A stretch of 64,000 nt of DNA, taken from contig JAGTWJ010000002.1 of the NCBI GenBank assembly GCA_020064725.1, positions 4,898,001 through 4,962,000 on the forward strand, written 5' to 3'. Each line of letters opens with the position of its first letter. Positions within the stretch are counted from its first letter, which is position 1. The notes under the pieces were generated by a model, which saw nothing but the letters and a program-made list of their open reading frames with translations, was not told the DNA's origin and did not search any database. Source of the stretch: Drechslerella dactyloides (taxonomy: Eukaryota; Ascomycota; Orbiliomycetes; Orbiliales; Orbiliaceae). Below are positions 1-10,572 of the stretch, one piece after another. Both the position numbers and the translations under genes were made by a program.

Positions 1-92
1 CGGCTAATTTGTCATGCTAGCAGGACGCAGGAAGTTCGAGTGACAGCAACGTCCCGCGACTACATCCGTCACCGTTCTTTTCATCGACAAGC

Positions 93-956
93 ATGGAGCG
101 TTCCTACTCTGATCCTCTAGTGCAAACAGCCATTTCGGCAACACCGGTTTCCGACCTTGCTTCCCATCTCGAAAGGGCTGGACCATCGTCGTCCATTCCG
201 CTGGGTGCCCAAAATCCGGGGGCGCATTCCTCGTCTTCCCATTCTAAATCGCGCAAGACCTCTAGCTATGACCAGACTTTCCGCTACTCGGCGTCCAAGG
301 GGTGCTATGAAGCTAACGTCCCCGCCGCCTACTGGATGTACAATCCGAACACAAAACCCCTGTCGACCACCGACCCATTCTTCAAAACCTATACATCTGA
401 TCCAGATGTGGTCCCATTAGGTAGAGGGAGGGCTATCTGCAGGCGAGAACCGACTCCCGAGATCCGGCTCGATGAAACACCTGAGGACGAAAAAGAGACC
501 AAACGACAGATTAAAAAGGCCCAGAGGAAGCAAGACTGGACGAAGAGAAAGTCCCAGGAGCTGGGTCGATCCTGGCAAGCAAAGTATTCCGGCCGCCGTC
601 TCGAACCATATTCGAGCTATCCGGATGAAATGTATGATGAGATGGATGAGATGGATGACCTAGACTTTCAGCAGTATCTGGATCTTACCAGAGGGGAAAT
701 TGCGACGCGTGACCAGCCTCCGCGTGATTCATTTTCACACCCGGCCAACCGCGGGCATCTCGAGGCTATGAGAAGGAGGTTCGAAGAGATCGAGGCTGAA
801 GGGCGTGAACCAACGAGTCGCGAGCTGGAAGAGATCGTCAACTCGAGAGCTGATCTCATCCATGCAGAGATTCAGAGAGGCACACAAACAGACGGAAGCA
901 AAGAGAAGAAGAAAGAGAAGAAGCAGAAGAAGAATAAGGAGACTCAAGACGAATGA
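93..956 (+). CDS. Unrecognised charged, probably disordered protein (287 aa)
   Basis: I do not recognise this protein. The reading frame opens with ATG at 93; an in-frame stop at 18-20 lies upstream, with several AG dinucleotides between, so either 93 is the true start or an earlier exon lies outside the window. The N-terminal 60 residues are Ser-rich. A more ordered-looking central part (about residues 60-125) has aromatic and Pro-rich text such as AAYWMYN and DPFFKTY. A Lys/Arg-rich helix-like stretch follows (about 130-165), then an acidic Met/Asp patch (DEMYDEMDEMDDLD) and a C-terminal basic tail made almost wholly of Lys, Glu and Gln. That composition suits a nuclear or RNA-associated protein, but this is a guess. 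No intron is needed. It lies 546 bp upstream of the pyruvate dehydrogenase E2 gene on the same strand. Confidence 0.6.
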   Translation: MERSYSDPLVQTAISATPVSDLASHLERAGPSSSIPLGAQNPGAHSSSSHSKSRKTSSYDQTFRYSASKGCYEANVPAAYWMYNPNTKPLSTTDPFFKTYTSDPDVVPLGRGRAICRREPTPEIRLDETPEDEKETKRQIKKAQRKQDWTKRKSQELGRSWQAKYSGRRLEPYSSYPDEMYDEMDEMDDLDFQQYLDLTRGEIATRDQPPRDSFSHPANRGHLEAMRRRFEEIEAEGREPTSRELEEIVNSRADLIHAEIQRGTQTDGSKEKKKEKKQKKNKETQDE

Positions 957-1502
957 ATCGTTTCTGTATGATGCCGGTTTTAATTGACGCATGGGGCTTA
1001 CATATTTCTATCGTGATCGTTATTCCGTTTCTTACTGCATGGCGACAGCAACTGCCATTCCTGCTACTACGGGTTCTTGCTACTACCGCATGTACCCATA
1101 GAATAGAATCATCCTGTTTTACAGCATCCTATGTAGGTAAACAGTACGAATAAAATTCGGCTATCGCGGCTGGCTAGTGTTGTGTGTGGTATTTGCACCG
1201 CTCGGGCCGAATCGGCGTCCCAACTGATCGTTCGGGATGCCGAGAGCCAGCGGGAATTTTGCCGGCTGCTGAAATTGCCCCAACAAAGATGTCCGCTCCA
1301 ACGTGAATGCCAATTGCCCGGGCGTCGGTGACATCCAGCAAAAGAACACTCCCGCGAACACCGGCCAGACCAGCACTCCTCATCTCCCACACCCTCTCGA
1401 TCCATTGTCCATCGCGACACATCTCATCCTCGACTCGCCTTCCGCTCGTGCACGTCCTCTTTCTTTCCGACTTCCCTTCGAACAGACACAACCGCACAAA
1501 TC
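957..1502. other. Intergenic: 3' flank of first gene and E2 promoter
   Basis: No convincing gene. The last 150 bases before the E2 start are pyrimidine-rich (for example the ctcatcctcgactcgcc text near 1424), as in other promoters of this window. Small ORFs on both strands here have no recognisable content. Confidence 0.5.
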
Positions 1503-3286
1503 ATGGTTGCTGCGGTATTTTCTCGGCGGACAGCGCTGCTGGCGTCGAGGGTGGCCGGGAGGGCTCACGGTGCGGCGAGCATACGCAGGTAGGCCCCCAC
1601 TTCCCAGATCAACATCGCAAGATGGCTCCGCGGCGGATCCGATCCCACAGCAGGCTACAGGGGCCAATTGGCGATACCGACGAACGAGCCGGACTCGGAT
1701 ACGTGCATCCCAGGACGAGTAATAGCAAAGCTAACACGAATATGACCGCAACAGCACCGTCCCACGAAATGCATTCCCATCGTTCGCGAGATACTATGCC
1801 GATAAGTCCTGTACGTCCCGTGGCGCCGTCACCATCTCATCGAATCGGATTGCTGCTCCTGGATTTTGGTAGCTGACATGGCATGGCCCGCTCGTAGCGT
1901 TACCACGCCACACTATCGTCAACATGCCGGCTCTATCCCCCACGATGACGTCGGGCAACATTGGCGCGTGGCAGAAGCAACCTGGCGACAAGCTCTCGCC
2001 GGGTGATGTCCTGGTCGAGATTGAGACGGATAAGGCGCAGATGGATTTTGAGTTTCAGGATGAAGGTGTGCTGGCGAAGATTCTGATGGAGACCGGACAG
2101 AAGGATGTCAGCGTTGGCAGTGTAAGGTTCTCTCATAAGCCGTAGCAAAGCAGTGGTGGTGCTAATTCAGTTGTGGTCTTTCTAGCCTATTGCGGTTATG
2201 GTCGACGAAGAAGGCGACGTCGATGCTTTCAAGGACTTTACAGCAGACGATGCCGGCGGCAAGCCTGCTCCTTCGTCTGAACCCAAGTCGGAACCTGAGC
2301 CTTCCAAGTCGGAGAGCCAGGAGTCCGCCCCTGCACCTTCCGGCCAAGAATCGACGTCGACCGGTGGCCGCCTCCAAACCTCGCTAGAGAGGCTCGACGG
2401 GCTCGAGTACATGGCCTCCCCGGCGGCGAAGGTTCTGGCACTAGAGAAGGGCGTCCCCCTGAAGAACGTCAAGGGCACCGGCCCAGGTGGCAGGATCACC
2501 AAGGCCGATGTTGAGAAGTACTCAGGCCCCACAGGCAGCGCGGCTGCTGCCGCTGGACCTGCTGGTGCGGCCGATGCGGACATCCCCATCTCCAGCATGC
2601 GCAAGTCCATCGCCTCGCGTCTTCAGTCGTCGATGCAGCAGTCTCCACACTTCTACATCAACTCGGATATCTCCGTTGGTCGGCTGCTGAAGCTCCGACA
2701 GGCCCTCAACGCGTCGGCAATGGCGAATGCGTCCAAGGGAGAGCCGGAGTACAAGCTCACCGTCAACGATCTGATCGTGAAGGCTGTCGCGGTCGCGCTG
2801 AAGAAGCATCCGAACGTCAATGCGTCATGGCTGGACAACGAGGGCGTTATCCGCCAGCACGGCTCTGTTGATATCTCGGTCGCCGTTGCTACACCCTCTG
2901 GTCTGATCACTCCGATCATCAAGGCGGCGCACGCAAAGGGAGTTCAGGCTATTTCTGCGGAAATCAAAGAACTCGCGGGCCGCGCGCGCGACAACAAGCT
3001 TAAGCCGGAGGAGTTCCTCGGTGGCACGTTCACCATCTCCAACATGGGCATGATCGACGCAGTCTCGAGGTTCACAGCGATTGTCAACCCTCCTCAGTCA
3101 GGCATCCTGGCGGTGGCGACAGCGAAGAAGGTGCCGGTCCCCGGCGTTGACGGTGCGATTGAGTGGGATGACCAGATTAGCTTTACAGCGAGCTTTGACC
3201 ATCGGATCGTAGACGGCGCTGTTGGCGCTGAATTCATGAAGACGTTGAAGAGGGTGCTCGAGAACCCGATGGAGCTGTTGCTGTAG
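1503..3286 (+). CDS. LAT1: Dihydrolipoamide acetyltransferase, E2 of pyruvate dehydrogenase (488 aa)
   Basis: Mitochondrial E2 core enzyme that transfers acetyl groups from lipoyl-lysine to CoA. Four exons: 1503-1588, 1755-1810, 1898-2121, 2186-3286; phases agree at every junction and a CTAAC branch point sits at 1731. The start gives an Arg-rich, acid-free N-terminus (MVAAVFSRRTALLASR), a classic mitochondrial presequence. One lipoyl domain begins with MPALSPTM, and the lipoylated lysine is in ETDKAQ (about residue 93). An Ala/Pro/Glu-rich linker follows, then the peripheral-subunit-binding domain (ASPAAKVLALEKG ... GPGGRITKADVEKY) and the catalytic acetyltransferase domain ending with the active-site motif DHRIVDG (His about 461). 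The length matches yeast Lat1 (about 480 aa) and the single lipoyl domain is usual for fungi. The short DHRIVDG-to-end distance and MELLL terminus are typical of E2. Identification is firm; exon 2 (56 nt) is the least certain part. Confidence 0.95.
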
Positions 3287-3900
3287 CTGTAGCGAGGGGT
3301 TTGAATTGCGGGTTCGAGCATATAACTGTAACTAGAGTCTACAAGGTGGCAGATGAGAGGGCTCGGTTGTTCTAATGTGTATAGATGGGCGGTGGTATAT
3401 CGCGGGTGAAGGGAGGTGTGCATGTGTGGATGCCATGACACAGGCTCCCGATGGCGGAGCAGCAGTGGTATCATGGAGGCGAGAGGCATCTCTTCAGCAT
3501 TCTTGTATTTGACATCTTTTCTACTACGACTTCCTTTTCCGTTTAAATTCTCCTGTACATTTCCACGCGCACGATGAGCATCAAAACTAAAATACACGCC
3601 TTTCTCTTAAGACCATATTCCATGGCCAGCTCTCTCATCATGCATCCAGCACAGAGCGCCAAGAGCACACAACACGCACATTTGCGCGAACGTGATGCGT
3701 ATTGATTACGATAGTGATGAGGTCGTTTTACCGCGTTAGATTGAGTCAAATGCAGAGCTTGTGAGATAATGCCGCCTACAAGGTATTTTCCAGAACTCGG
3801 GCACGGCTCTGGTGAGAATGCTAGTAATCCTTCGCCTTCTCAATTCCAGTAGCCCAGATTTAGATACTATATAGGTCCCGTAACGTTGGAGCCCGTTGAT
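3287..3900. other. Intergenic: E2 3' flank and promoter of next gene
   Basis: No gene seen. The minus-strand ORF at 3597-3094 only shadows the E2 end and its 3' flank. Confidence 0.5.
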
Positions 3901-5088
3901 ATGGCGAAGAGGCTGGCCAAGATGAGGGGCCAAAGCCGTTCGATAAGGACGGCTCTCAGCTTACTGATATTCCTGGATGTTCCCCTGTGAGTACTTCCTG
4001 AAATTCCCAAACGTATATAAGAGGCTGCTTGACCTGTCTATCCGTACCGCCATAGCTAACGACAGCTTGCCGTTAATTGATCTTTCAGAGGCGCCGTGGC
4101 GATGATGCAAATGAATGTTGGAACTGGCTCCATGGCCACCACGATACCGCGACAGGCATGGGATAGTTGGTTCCAGCAGGAACACGATCACGTCAAAACC
4201 TTTGCCACAGCGCTCGAAGAAACCGACTATTTCCAGCTGGCCTGGAACAACCCTTCCTGTCCGTCGACTGACGAGGCGCTAGAAGCCGGCGCTGCAACCC
4301 ATATATCCCCGTTGATCGCTAAGATATTCAATGCAAGAATCTCCCTGACCAAACAGATTCTGCAAGGGAATCCCAATGCATTCGGCGAGGTCGATCTGAA
4401 CGAGAGTACTGTCAGTGAATCCTTCGACGACACTCTCTGGGCTGAACGCGGCCTGTTGAACAAGGTTGCCGCGATGGAGACTGTCGCTGAGGCCGAGTAC
4501 AACGGCATCCGGCAATTCCTAGAAGATACGGACTATCTAGCTAGACTGCGGTATCCGGACTTGGATGACCAAGAACGGAACATCCGGAGCCTAGCGCTGG
4601 GCGTTGACGATGCTCACTTTGACGGGTTGACTACGGTTACATATATCACCGCTGCGAGGACGAATCTCATCAATAAATTTGGAGACATGATAGCACTTCT
4701 GGAAGAATCAGCGACCAGATACAGGGTCGAGATCGAGACGGATGAGATTGTAGATGTCGGCAGGCTGGATACTTGGTTCCCAAATGTCGAAAAGGAGAGG
4801 TGGGCAGACGTCCTTGGGCAGCTGGTGCTATGGACGGAGTGCTGGCTATCGGGGCTGGTGCCCGCGATGAGGGCGCTGTTGGACATCGAGCGTCTGCCCC
4901 TGCCACAACCGAAGAGCGCCAGCGGGAGCAGGTGGGGTCCATTGGGACGTGCAGCCCAGCGGCTGAGAAAGTCGTTTTCAGGGATCCTGCCCGGGCTGGG
5001 AGGCGGAAACCAGAACCAGGGAGGGCCAGGAGGGCCAGGAGGGCCAGGAGGGCCAGAAGAGGGGCCAGGAGCGGGGCAAGCTGGATAA
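3901..5088 (+). CDS. Unrecognised protein with hydrophobic N-terminus and Gly-Pro-rich tail (361 aa)
   Basis: Not a family I recognise. A single long frame runs to 5088 with its first ATG at 4102, but a 102-nt intron (3987-4088: gtgagt donor, CTAAC branch near 4055, ctttcag acceptor) joins it in phase to an upstream exon starting ATG at 3901. That exon adds a basic stretch followed by a hydrophobic segment (TALSLLIFLDVPL, then GAVAMM), which could be a signal peptide or membrane anchor. The body (residues 50-300) is helix-like and acidic with conserved-looking Trp residues. The C-terminus has a basic patch (GRAAQRLRKSFSG) and then a Gly-Pro repeat coded by four copies of a 9-nt unit at 5023-5057. 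Without the upstream exon the protein would start at 4102 and be cytosolic. The splice signals favour the longer model, but the N-terminus remains the uncertain point. Confidence 0.6.
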
Positions 5089-5768
5089 CAGCCCGGACGA
5101 TTGTCGAACGATATAGCCATGTAGACCGCTGTTGATGATATGATAAGATTACTCCATCGCTCCAGTACAACTCGTCATGGTTCAGCGCTCGAATCAGCTG
5201 TATGCTCGTGATGCCGCAAAGACGTGGGTGTTAGATATATCGTGGGTAGCGGTGAGTGGAGTTGTTTTTGTTGTAGTGTTCCCGGGGCTGTTCCCGGGTG
5301 GCTGCACCGGGGCGCCCGGGGCCACGGGAAGTTCCGGGCGTGGGGGCAAACGGCTGCCCGGAGGGTCCCGGTTGTCAAAGAAGCCAGTTTGCAGGACGAC
5401 AGCGACGACTCCTTCCAAACTCCCCTGACCGAACCGGCTTGTGCATGCGTCGACGCCTCGATCTCCTGGTTTTATCTCTTCGCCAGTGGCTGAATCTGCA
5501 CTCTGCTCATGCGACCTCGAAGCTTCCAGAAGGCGCGGTTCTGGTAGCTGTTGCAACGTTCCCGCTGCGAACCCGCTTGGCTTCCTTATCACGTCACAAG
5601 CTGGGCGTCTGGACCCTTCCCTCACGGATCCACCAACCCTCGACAAATCGAAACCAGCTACCAACCACACGAGAGCACTGTCGCGGCATCACCATTTTTC
5701 ACGCGTACGGCAACCGCGGGTGACGCCTGTCCCGCCGCCCCGCCGGCTCTCTGAAAGCCCCTTCCACC
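5089..5768. other. Intergenic/5' leader of the Spf1 gene
   Basis: 680 bases with no supported gene. There is a GC-rich patch with repeated cccggg palindromes at 5280-5380. A leaky frame begins ATG at 5177 but has no recognisable content. The region most likely holds the Spf1 promoter and leader. Confidence 0.5.
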
Positions 5769-8700
5769 ATGTATGCGCGTCCATCTCATCTGCTTCAATC
5801 TGCGATGCACGCTGACAACTTTCTGACACTCACGCTAGGGCACCCCTCGTTGACCACCCGCAGATTGCTCGCGCAACACTGCATAACCCGCTTCCGCCAT
5901 ACCTCAAGTTCTACGTCTGGCCGTTCTTCTTCTTATACCCGCTGTTCGGCGCCATCTACTTTCCTGAAGAGACCTACGACAAGTACATTCACAGCTCGGA
6001 GTTCACTTTCCTCTATCTTGGTGGCATTGTGTGTCTACAGACACTGCTCTGGCTCAGCTGTCAGTGGAACGTGAACATCAAGACGTTATTCACCACTCGA
6101 GCGGTACGAGATTAGAACCCCCTGTTAACAAACGGACTCGCGGCTAATTGAAGACCTGGTGCAGGCATCCGATGTATTCACCGCTAAGCTCATCAAAGTT
6201 ATCCCCGTTGAAAACTCTGGCAAATCTGAAATATGCGAGATCATTCACGACAAGGTATGTCCAATGTGCGCGAATATCTATATCATCATCAGCTGGCAAG
6301 TTCTAACTTGGCATCCTTGGAACGTAGTCCGGACCAAACGAGGACCTGTTCTTTCTATTCCAGAAACGCAGATTCCTCTTCCTCCTAGATTCCAGCACCT
6401 TCTCAACTCTCGTCTACCCGCTCTCAGCTGTACCCAAGCCCAAGCTCGAAAGTTTCCAGCACACCTTAGGCATCCAGTCAGAAGCGGAGCTTAACCATCT
6501 GAAGCATCACTATGGCCCGAACAACTTCGATATACCCGTCCCCACATTCACCGAGCTCTTCAAAGAACATGCTGTCGCGCCGTTCTTCGTCTTCCAGATA
6601 TTCTGCGTCGGCCTCTGGTGTCTGGACGAGTACTGGTACTACAGCATTTTCACCCTCTTCATGCTTGTCGCCTTCGAGTCTACCGTCGTATGGCAGCGCC
6701 AACGGACACTTACCGAGTTCCGTGGGATGTCTATCAAGCCGTATCCAATCTTTGCTCACAGATTAGGCCAATGGGTCGAAGTCCAGAGCGATGATCTGCT
6801 CCCTGGCGATCTCGTCAGCGTGGGCAGGACCAAGGAAGATTCGGGCGTCGCGTGCGACATGATTCTCATCGAAGGAACCGCTATTGTCAATGAAGCCATG
6901 TTGTCCGGTGAATCTACTCCACTGTTGAAAGACTCTGTTGCTCTTCGACCGGGTGATGCCATTGTTGAACCTGAGGGATTTGACAAAAACGCTATCCTGT
7001 ACGGTGGGACCAAAGTCTTGCAGGTGACACATGCGGCAGGCGGCGAGGAGAATCCTGAGACGAACGTCAAGGTCTCGCTGGCGCCGGACAATGGCGCTCT
7101 TGCGGTCGTCACGAAGACTGGATTCGAGACTAGCCAGGGTCAGCTTGTCCGGACGATGATTTACTCCACCGAGCCGGTCTCCGCGAACAATCTGGAAGCC
7201 CTGTTATTCATTCTCTTCCTGCTCATGTTCGCGATTGCTGCCAGCTGGTACGTCTGGACAGAAGGTGTTCTCCAGGACAGGAAGCGATCGAAGCTGTTGC
7301 TTGATTGCGTTCTAATCATCACGAGCGTTGTTCCTCCTGAATTACCCATGGAACTCAGTCTTGCTGTGAATACCTCTCTTGCCGCACTAAGCCGATACGC
7401 GATTTACTGCACGGAACCCTTCAGAATCCCATTCGCTGGTCGAGTTGACGTCTGTTGCTTCGACAAAACTGGTACTCTGACGGGTGAGGATCTGGTCGTT
7501 GAGGGCGTCGCTGGGCTGCCTGTTGGTGGTTCCAATGGATCCGCTCAGCACATTACCCCCACCTTGCAACAAGTCTCGGAAGTTGGTCCGGAAACAACGC
7601 TAGTTCTTGCTACCGCTCATGCTCTTGTTCGACTTGATGAAGGCGAGATTGTCGGCGACCCGATGGAGAAGGCTACCCTGGAAGCCCTCCAATGGAGCCT
7701 CGGAAAGAACGATACGCTCATGTCGAACAAAGTCTCCTCGTTACCCGGAAAAGCGTACTCGCAAACATCCAGCATCGTCACAATCCGTCGCCGGTTCCAA
7801 TTCTCGTCGGCATTGAAGAGGCAGAGCTCCGTCGCTACTGTCCTTCACACTGCAGAGAATCGCCGTATTCGTGGCACTTTCGTTGCTGTAAAGGGTGCAC
7901 CTGAAACTCTTCGAAAGATGATTGTGTCCGTTCCCGCAGACTATGAAGCTACGTTCAAGTACTATACTCGCCGTGGATCCCGTGTTCTGGCACTCGGATA
8001 CAAGTACCTGTCAACAGACGGAGAACTTGGTAGCAACAGAGTGAACAATCTGACGCGAGAGGAGGTTGAGAGTGACTTGATCTTTGCCGGGTTCCTTGTC
8101 TTGCATACTCCTCTGAAGGATGACGCCAAGAAGACCGTCCGCATGTTGAACGAGAGTAGCCACCGAGTCATCATGATTACTGGTGATAACCCGTTGACCG
8201 CTGTCCATGTCGCCAAAGAAGTCGAAATCGTGGACCGAGAATGCTGGATTCTGGACGCACCTGAAGATGAAAACAGCCCGCATGAACTCATCTGGAGATC
8301 GGTTGACGAAAGTGTCATCATTCCAGTCGACTCTCAAGCCATTATCGACCCCGATATTCTTCTGGAGAAGGATATCTGTGTTACCGGCTACGCTCTGAAC
8401 AAGCTTACCGAGAACCTCCTCGCCATCACTGCACTCTTACGCCATACCTGGGTCTACGCACGCGTCTCGCCTCTGCAGAAGGAAGTCATCCTGACCGGCC
8501 TCAAGGCCGCTGGCTACACTACCCTCATGTGCGGCGACGGAACCAACGATGTCGGAGCCCTCAAGCAAGCACATGTCGGTGTCGCACTCCTCAATGGCAC
8601 AGAGCAGGACCTTGTGCGCATCAGCGAACACTTCAAAGTCACCAAGATGAAGGAAATCTACGAAAAGCAGGTCTCTTTGACGAAACGGTTTAATGCACCG

Positions 8701-9981
8701 ATACCGCCTCCTCCTGTTCTGATCGCACACCTGTTCCCACCCGGACCCGGCAACCCGAACTTCGACGCAGCTGTAGCCCACCAAGCCAAAGTCCGCGGCG
8801 TCGACCCCTCCCAAATCCCCATCCCCAAGACACAAGAAGGCCAGCTCGAGACGGTAACGACACCCGGCGCTGCAGCTCTACAGTCGCAGAACGCCCAGAC
8901 GGCCGCGAACAAGTCCGCAGGATTCGCAGACCAAATGACCACCATGATGATGGACCAGGAACTTGGCGAAGACGAACCGCCCACCATCAAACTCGGCGAC
9001 GCGTCCGTCGCCGCGCCGTTCACCTCGAAACTCGCCAACGTCATCGCTATCGCCAACATCATCCGCCAGGGCCGCTGCACGCTCGTCGCCACGATCCAAA
9101 TGTACAAGATCCTCGCCCTGAACTGCCTCATCTCCGCCTACAGTTTATCCGTCCTCTACCTCGACGGAATCAAATTCGGCGACGGACAAGTGACCATCAG
9201 CGGCATGATGATGTCCGTGTGCTTCCTGTCCATCAGCCGTGCAAAGCCCGTTGAGAAGCTCTCCCGGGAGCGACCGCAACCCAACATCTTCAACCCGTAC
9301 ATCATCGGCAGCGTGCTCGGCCAGTTCGCCGTCCACATCGTCAGCCTGGTCTACATCTCAAACTACGTCAAGGCGATCGAACCGCACGAGCGACCCAAGG
9401 ATCTCGAGAAGGAGTTCGCGCCGTCGCTGCTCAACAGCGCCATCTACCTCATCAGCTTGATTCAGCAGATCTCCACATTCGCGATCAACTACCAGGGCCG
9501 TCCGTTCCGCGAATCAATCAGGGAGAACAGAGCGATGTACTGGGGTCTTGTCGGCGTTGGCGCGATCGCGTTCAGCTGCAGCACCGAGTTCATCCCGGAG
9601 CTGAACGAGAAGCTGCGGCTGGTCAAGTTTACGGACGAGTTCAAGACCATCTTGACGACGAGCATGCTGTTGGATTATGGGTGTTGTTGGGTGATCGAAA
9701 AGGTGTTGAAGTGGGCGTTCAGTGACTACAGACCAAAGGTATGAACTCCTCTCGCTCTTATGCAACAACTTAGCTTATGGAGACTAACATGGTGCTAGGA
9801 TATCGCCGTGAGGAGGAAGGATCAGATCGAGAGATCTCAGAACAGAGCAGAGGAGGTCGAGGTCGTGGTCAACCCACAGGCTGTCCCCACCTCGATGAGG
9901 GCCGGCCCGGCAGCCCCGGGAGCTACGGCGTCGGGCGCCAAACATGTAGACAAAGGAGGGCTGAAGAGGCTGAATAGGTGA
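5769..9981 (+). CDS. SPF1: P5A-type ATPase, ER transmembrane-helix dislocase Spf1 (1316 aa)
   Basis: ER membrane P-type ATPase of the P5A class (yeast Spf1/Cod1, human ATP13A1), known to extract mis-inserted transmembrane helices. Five exons: 5769-5770, 5839-6103, 6165-6254, 6328-9738, 9799-9981, all in phase. The initiator ATG is itself split: AT at 5769-5770, then a 68-nt intron (gtatgc...gctag), then G at 5839, giving MAPLVDHPQIARATLHNPLP, the expected family N-terminus. Exon 2 carries the first membrane hairpin (FYVWPFFFLYPLF). Later motifs: LSGES (actuator loop), PPELP in the membrane domain (P5A signature), phosphorylation motif DKTGTLT with Asp about 498, and hinge motif GDGTNDVGALK. 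A cytosolic loop rich in Pro, Gln and Met sits near 8700-8990. The C-terminus is basic. Length fits fungal Spf1 (about 1300 aa). Confidence 0.96.
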
Positions 9982-10572
9982 AGCGAAGACATATCAGTTG
10001 TAGAAAAGTAGGTTGAGTTTTGCAAGTCACTTACCTCAGCTCGTGTATTACGGGTTGAAAGAGATGTAGTGAGGGAGGCGCTGCAGGAGCTCTTGGAGAC
10101 CTTGTATAGATCATAGAGTGGAGGGCCGGTTTGCTCGAGATCGATCTCCGGCTAATTATAAGACGTGCGATGATAGTAATGCTTAAGTTATAATTTCCTT
10201 ATGTACTAGTTCATTATATTCGTCTGTATAAGAGCTGTAATAAATGTTTCTATGTAGAAAAGAGAGTTATATGTAACTTCAAACGCAGTAGGCCCTCGGC
10301 CTGAAGCTCGAGCGATGTGACTATATCGATGGATAAATATTATGTGCAAGAAGGCAAGGGAAGGAAGAACCAAGCGGGCATGTGTAAGAACAACCAAAAA
10401 CGAAGTATCTTGCTTTTTCGCCAATGACGTGAATATTACTAACTGTCAAAGATCGTTGATTAGAAGGGAAGTAAACTTGAGACCCCACATCGGAAGGTAA
10501 GTGTGCAATCAATCCCAGAACAAATAACACGGTCAATAAAGATCATCCTACTCAGGCGTCCCACCGGACACC
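9982..10572. other. Convergent 3' flanks of Spf1 and Sec7 genes
   Basis: No gene. AT-rich text from about 10140 to 10450 is consistent with 3' UTRs and polyadenylation regions of two convergent genes. Confidence 0.5.
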
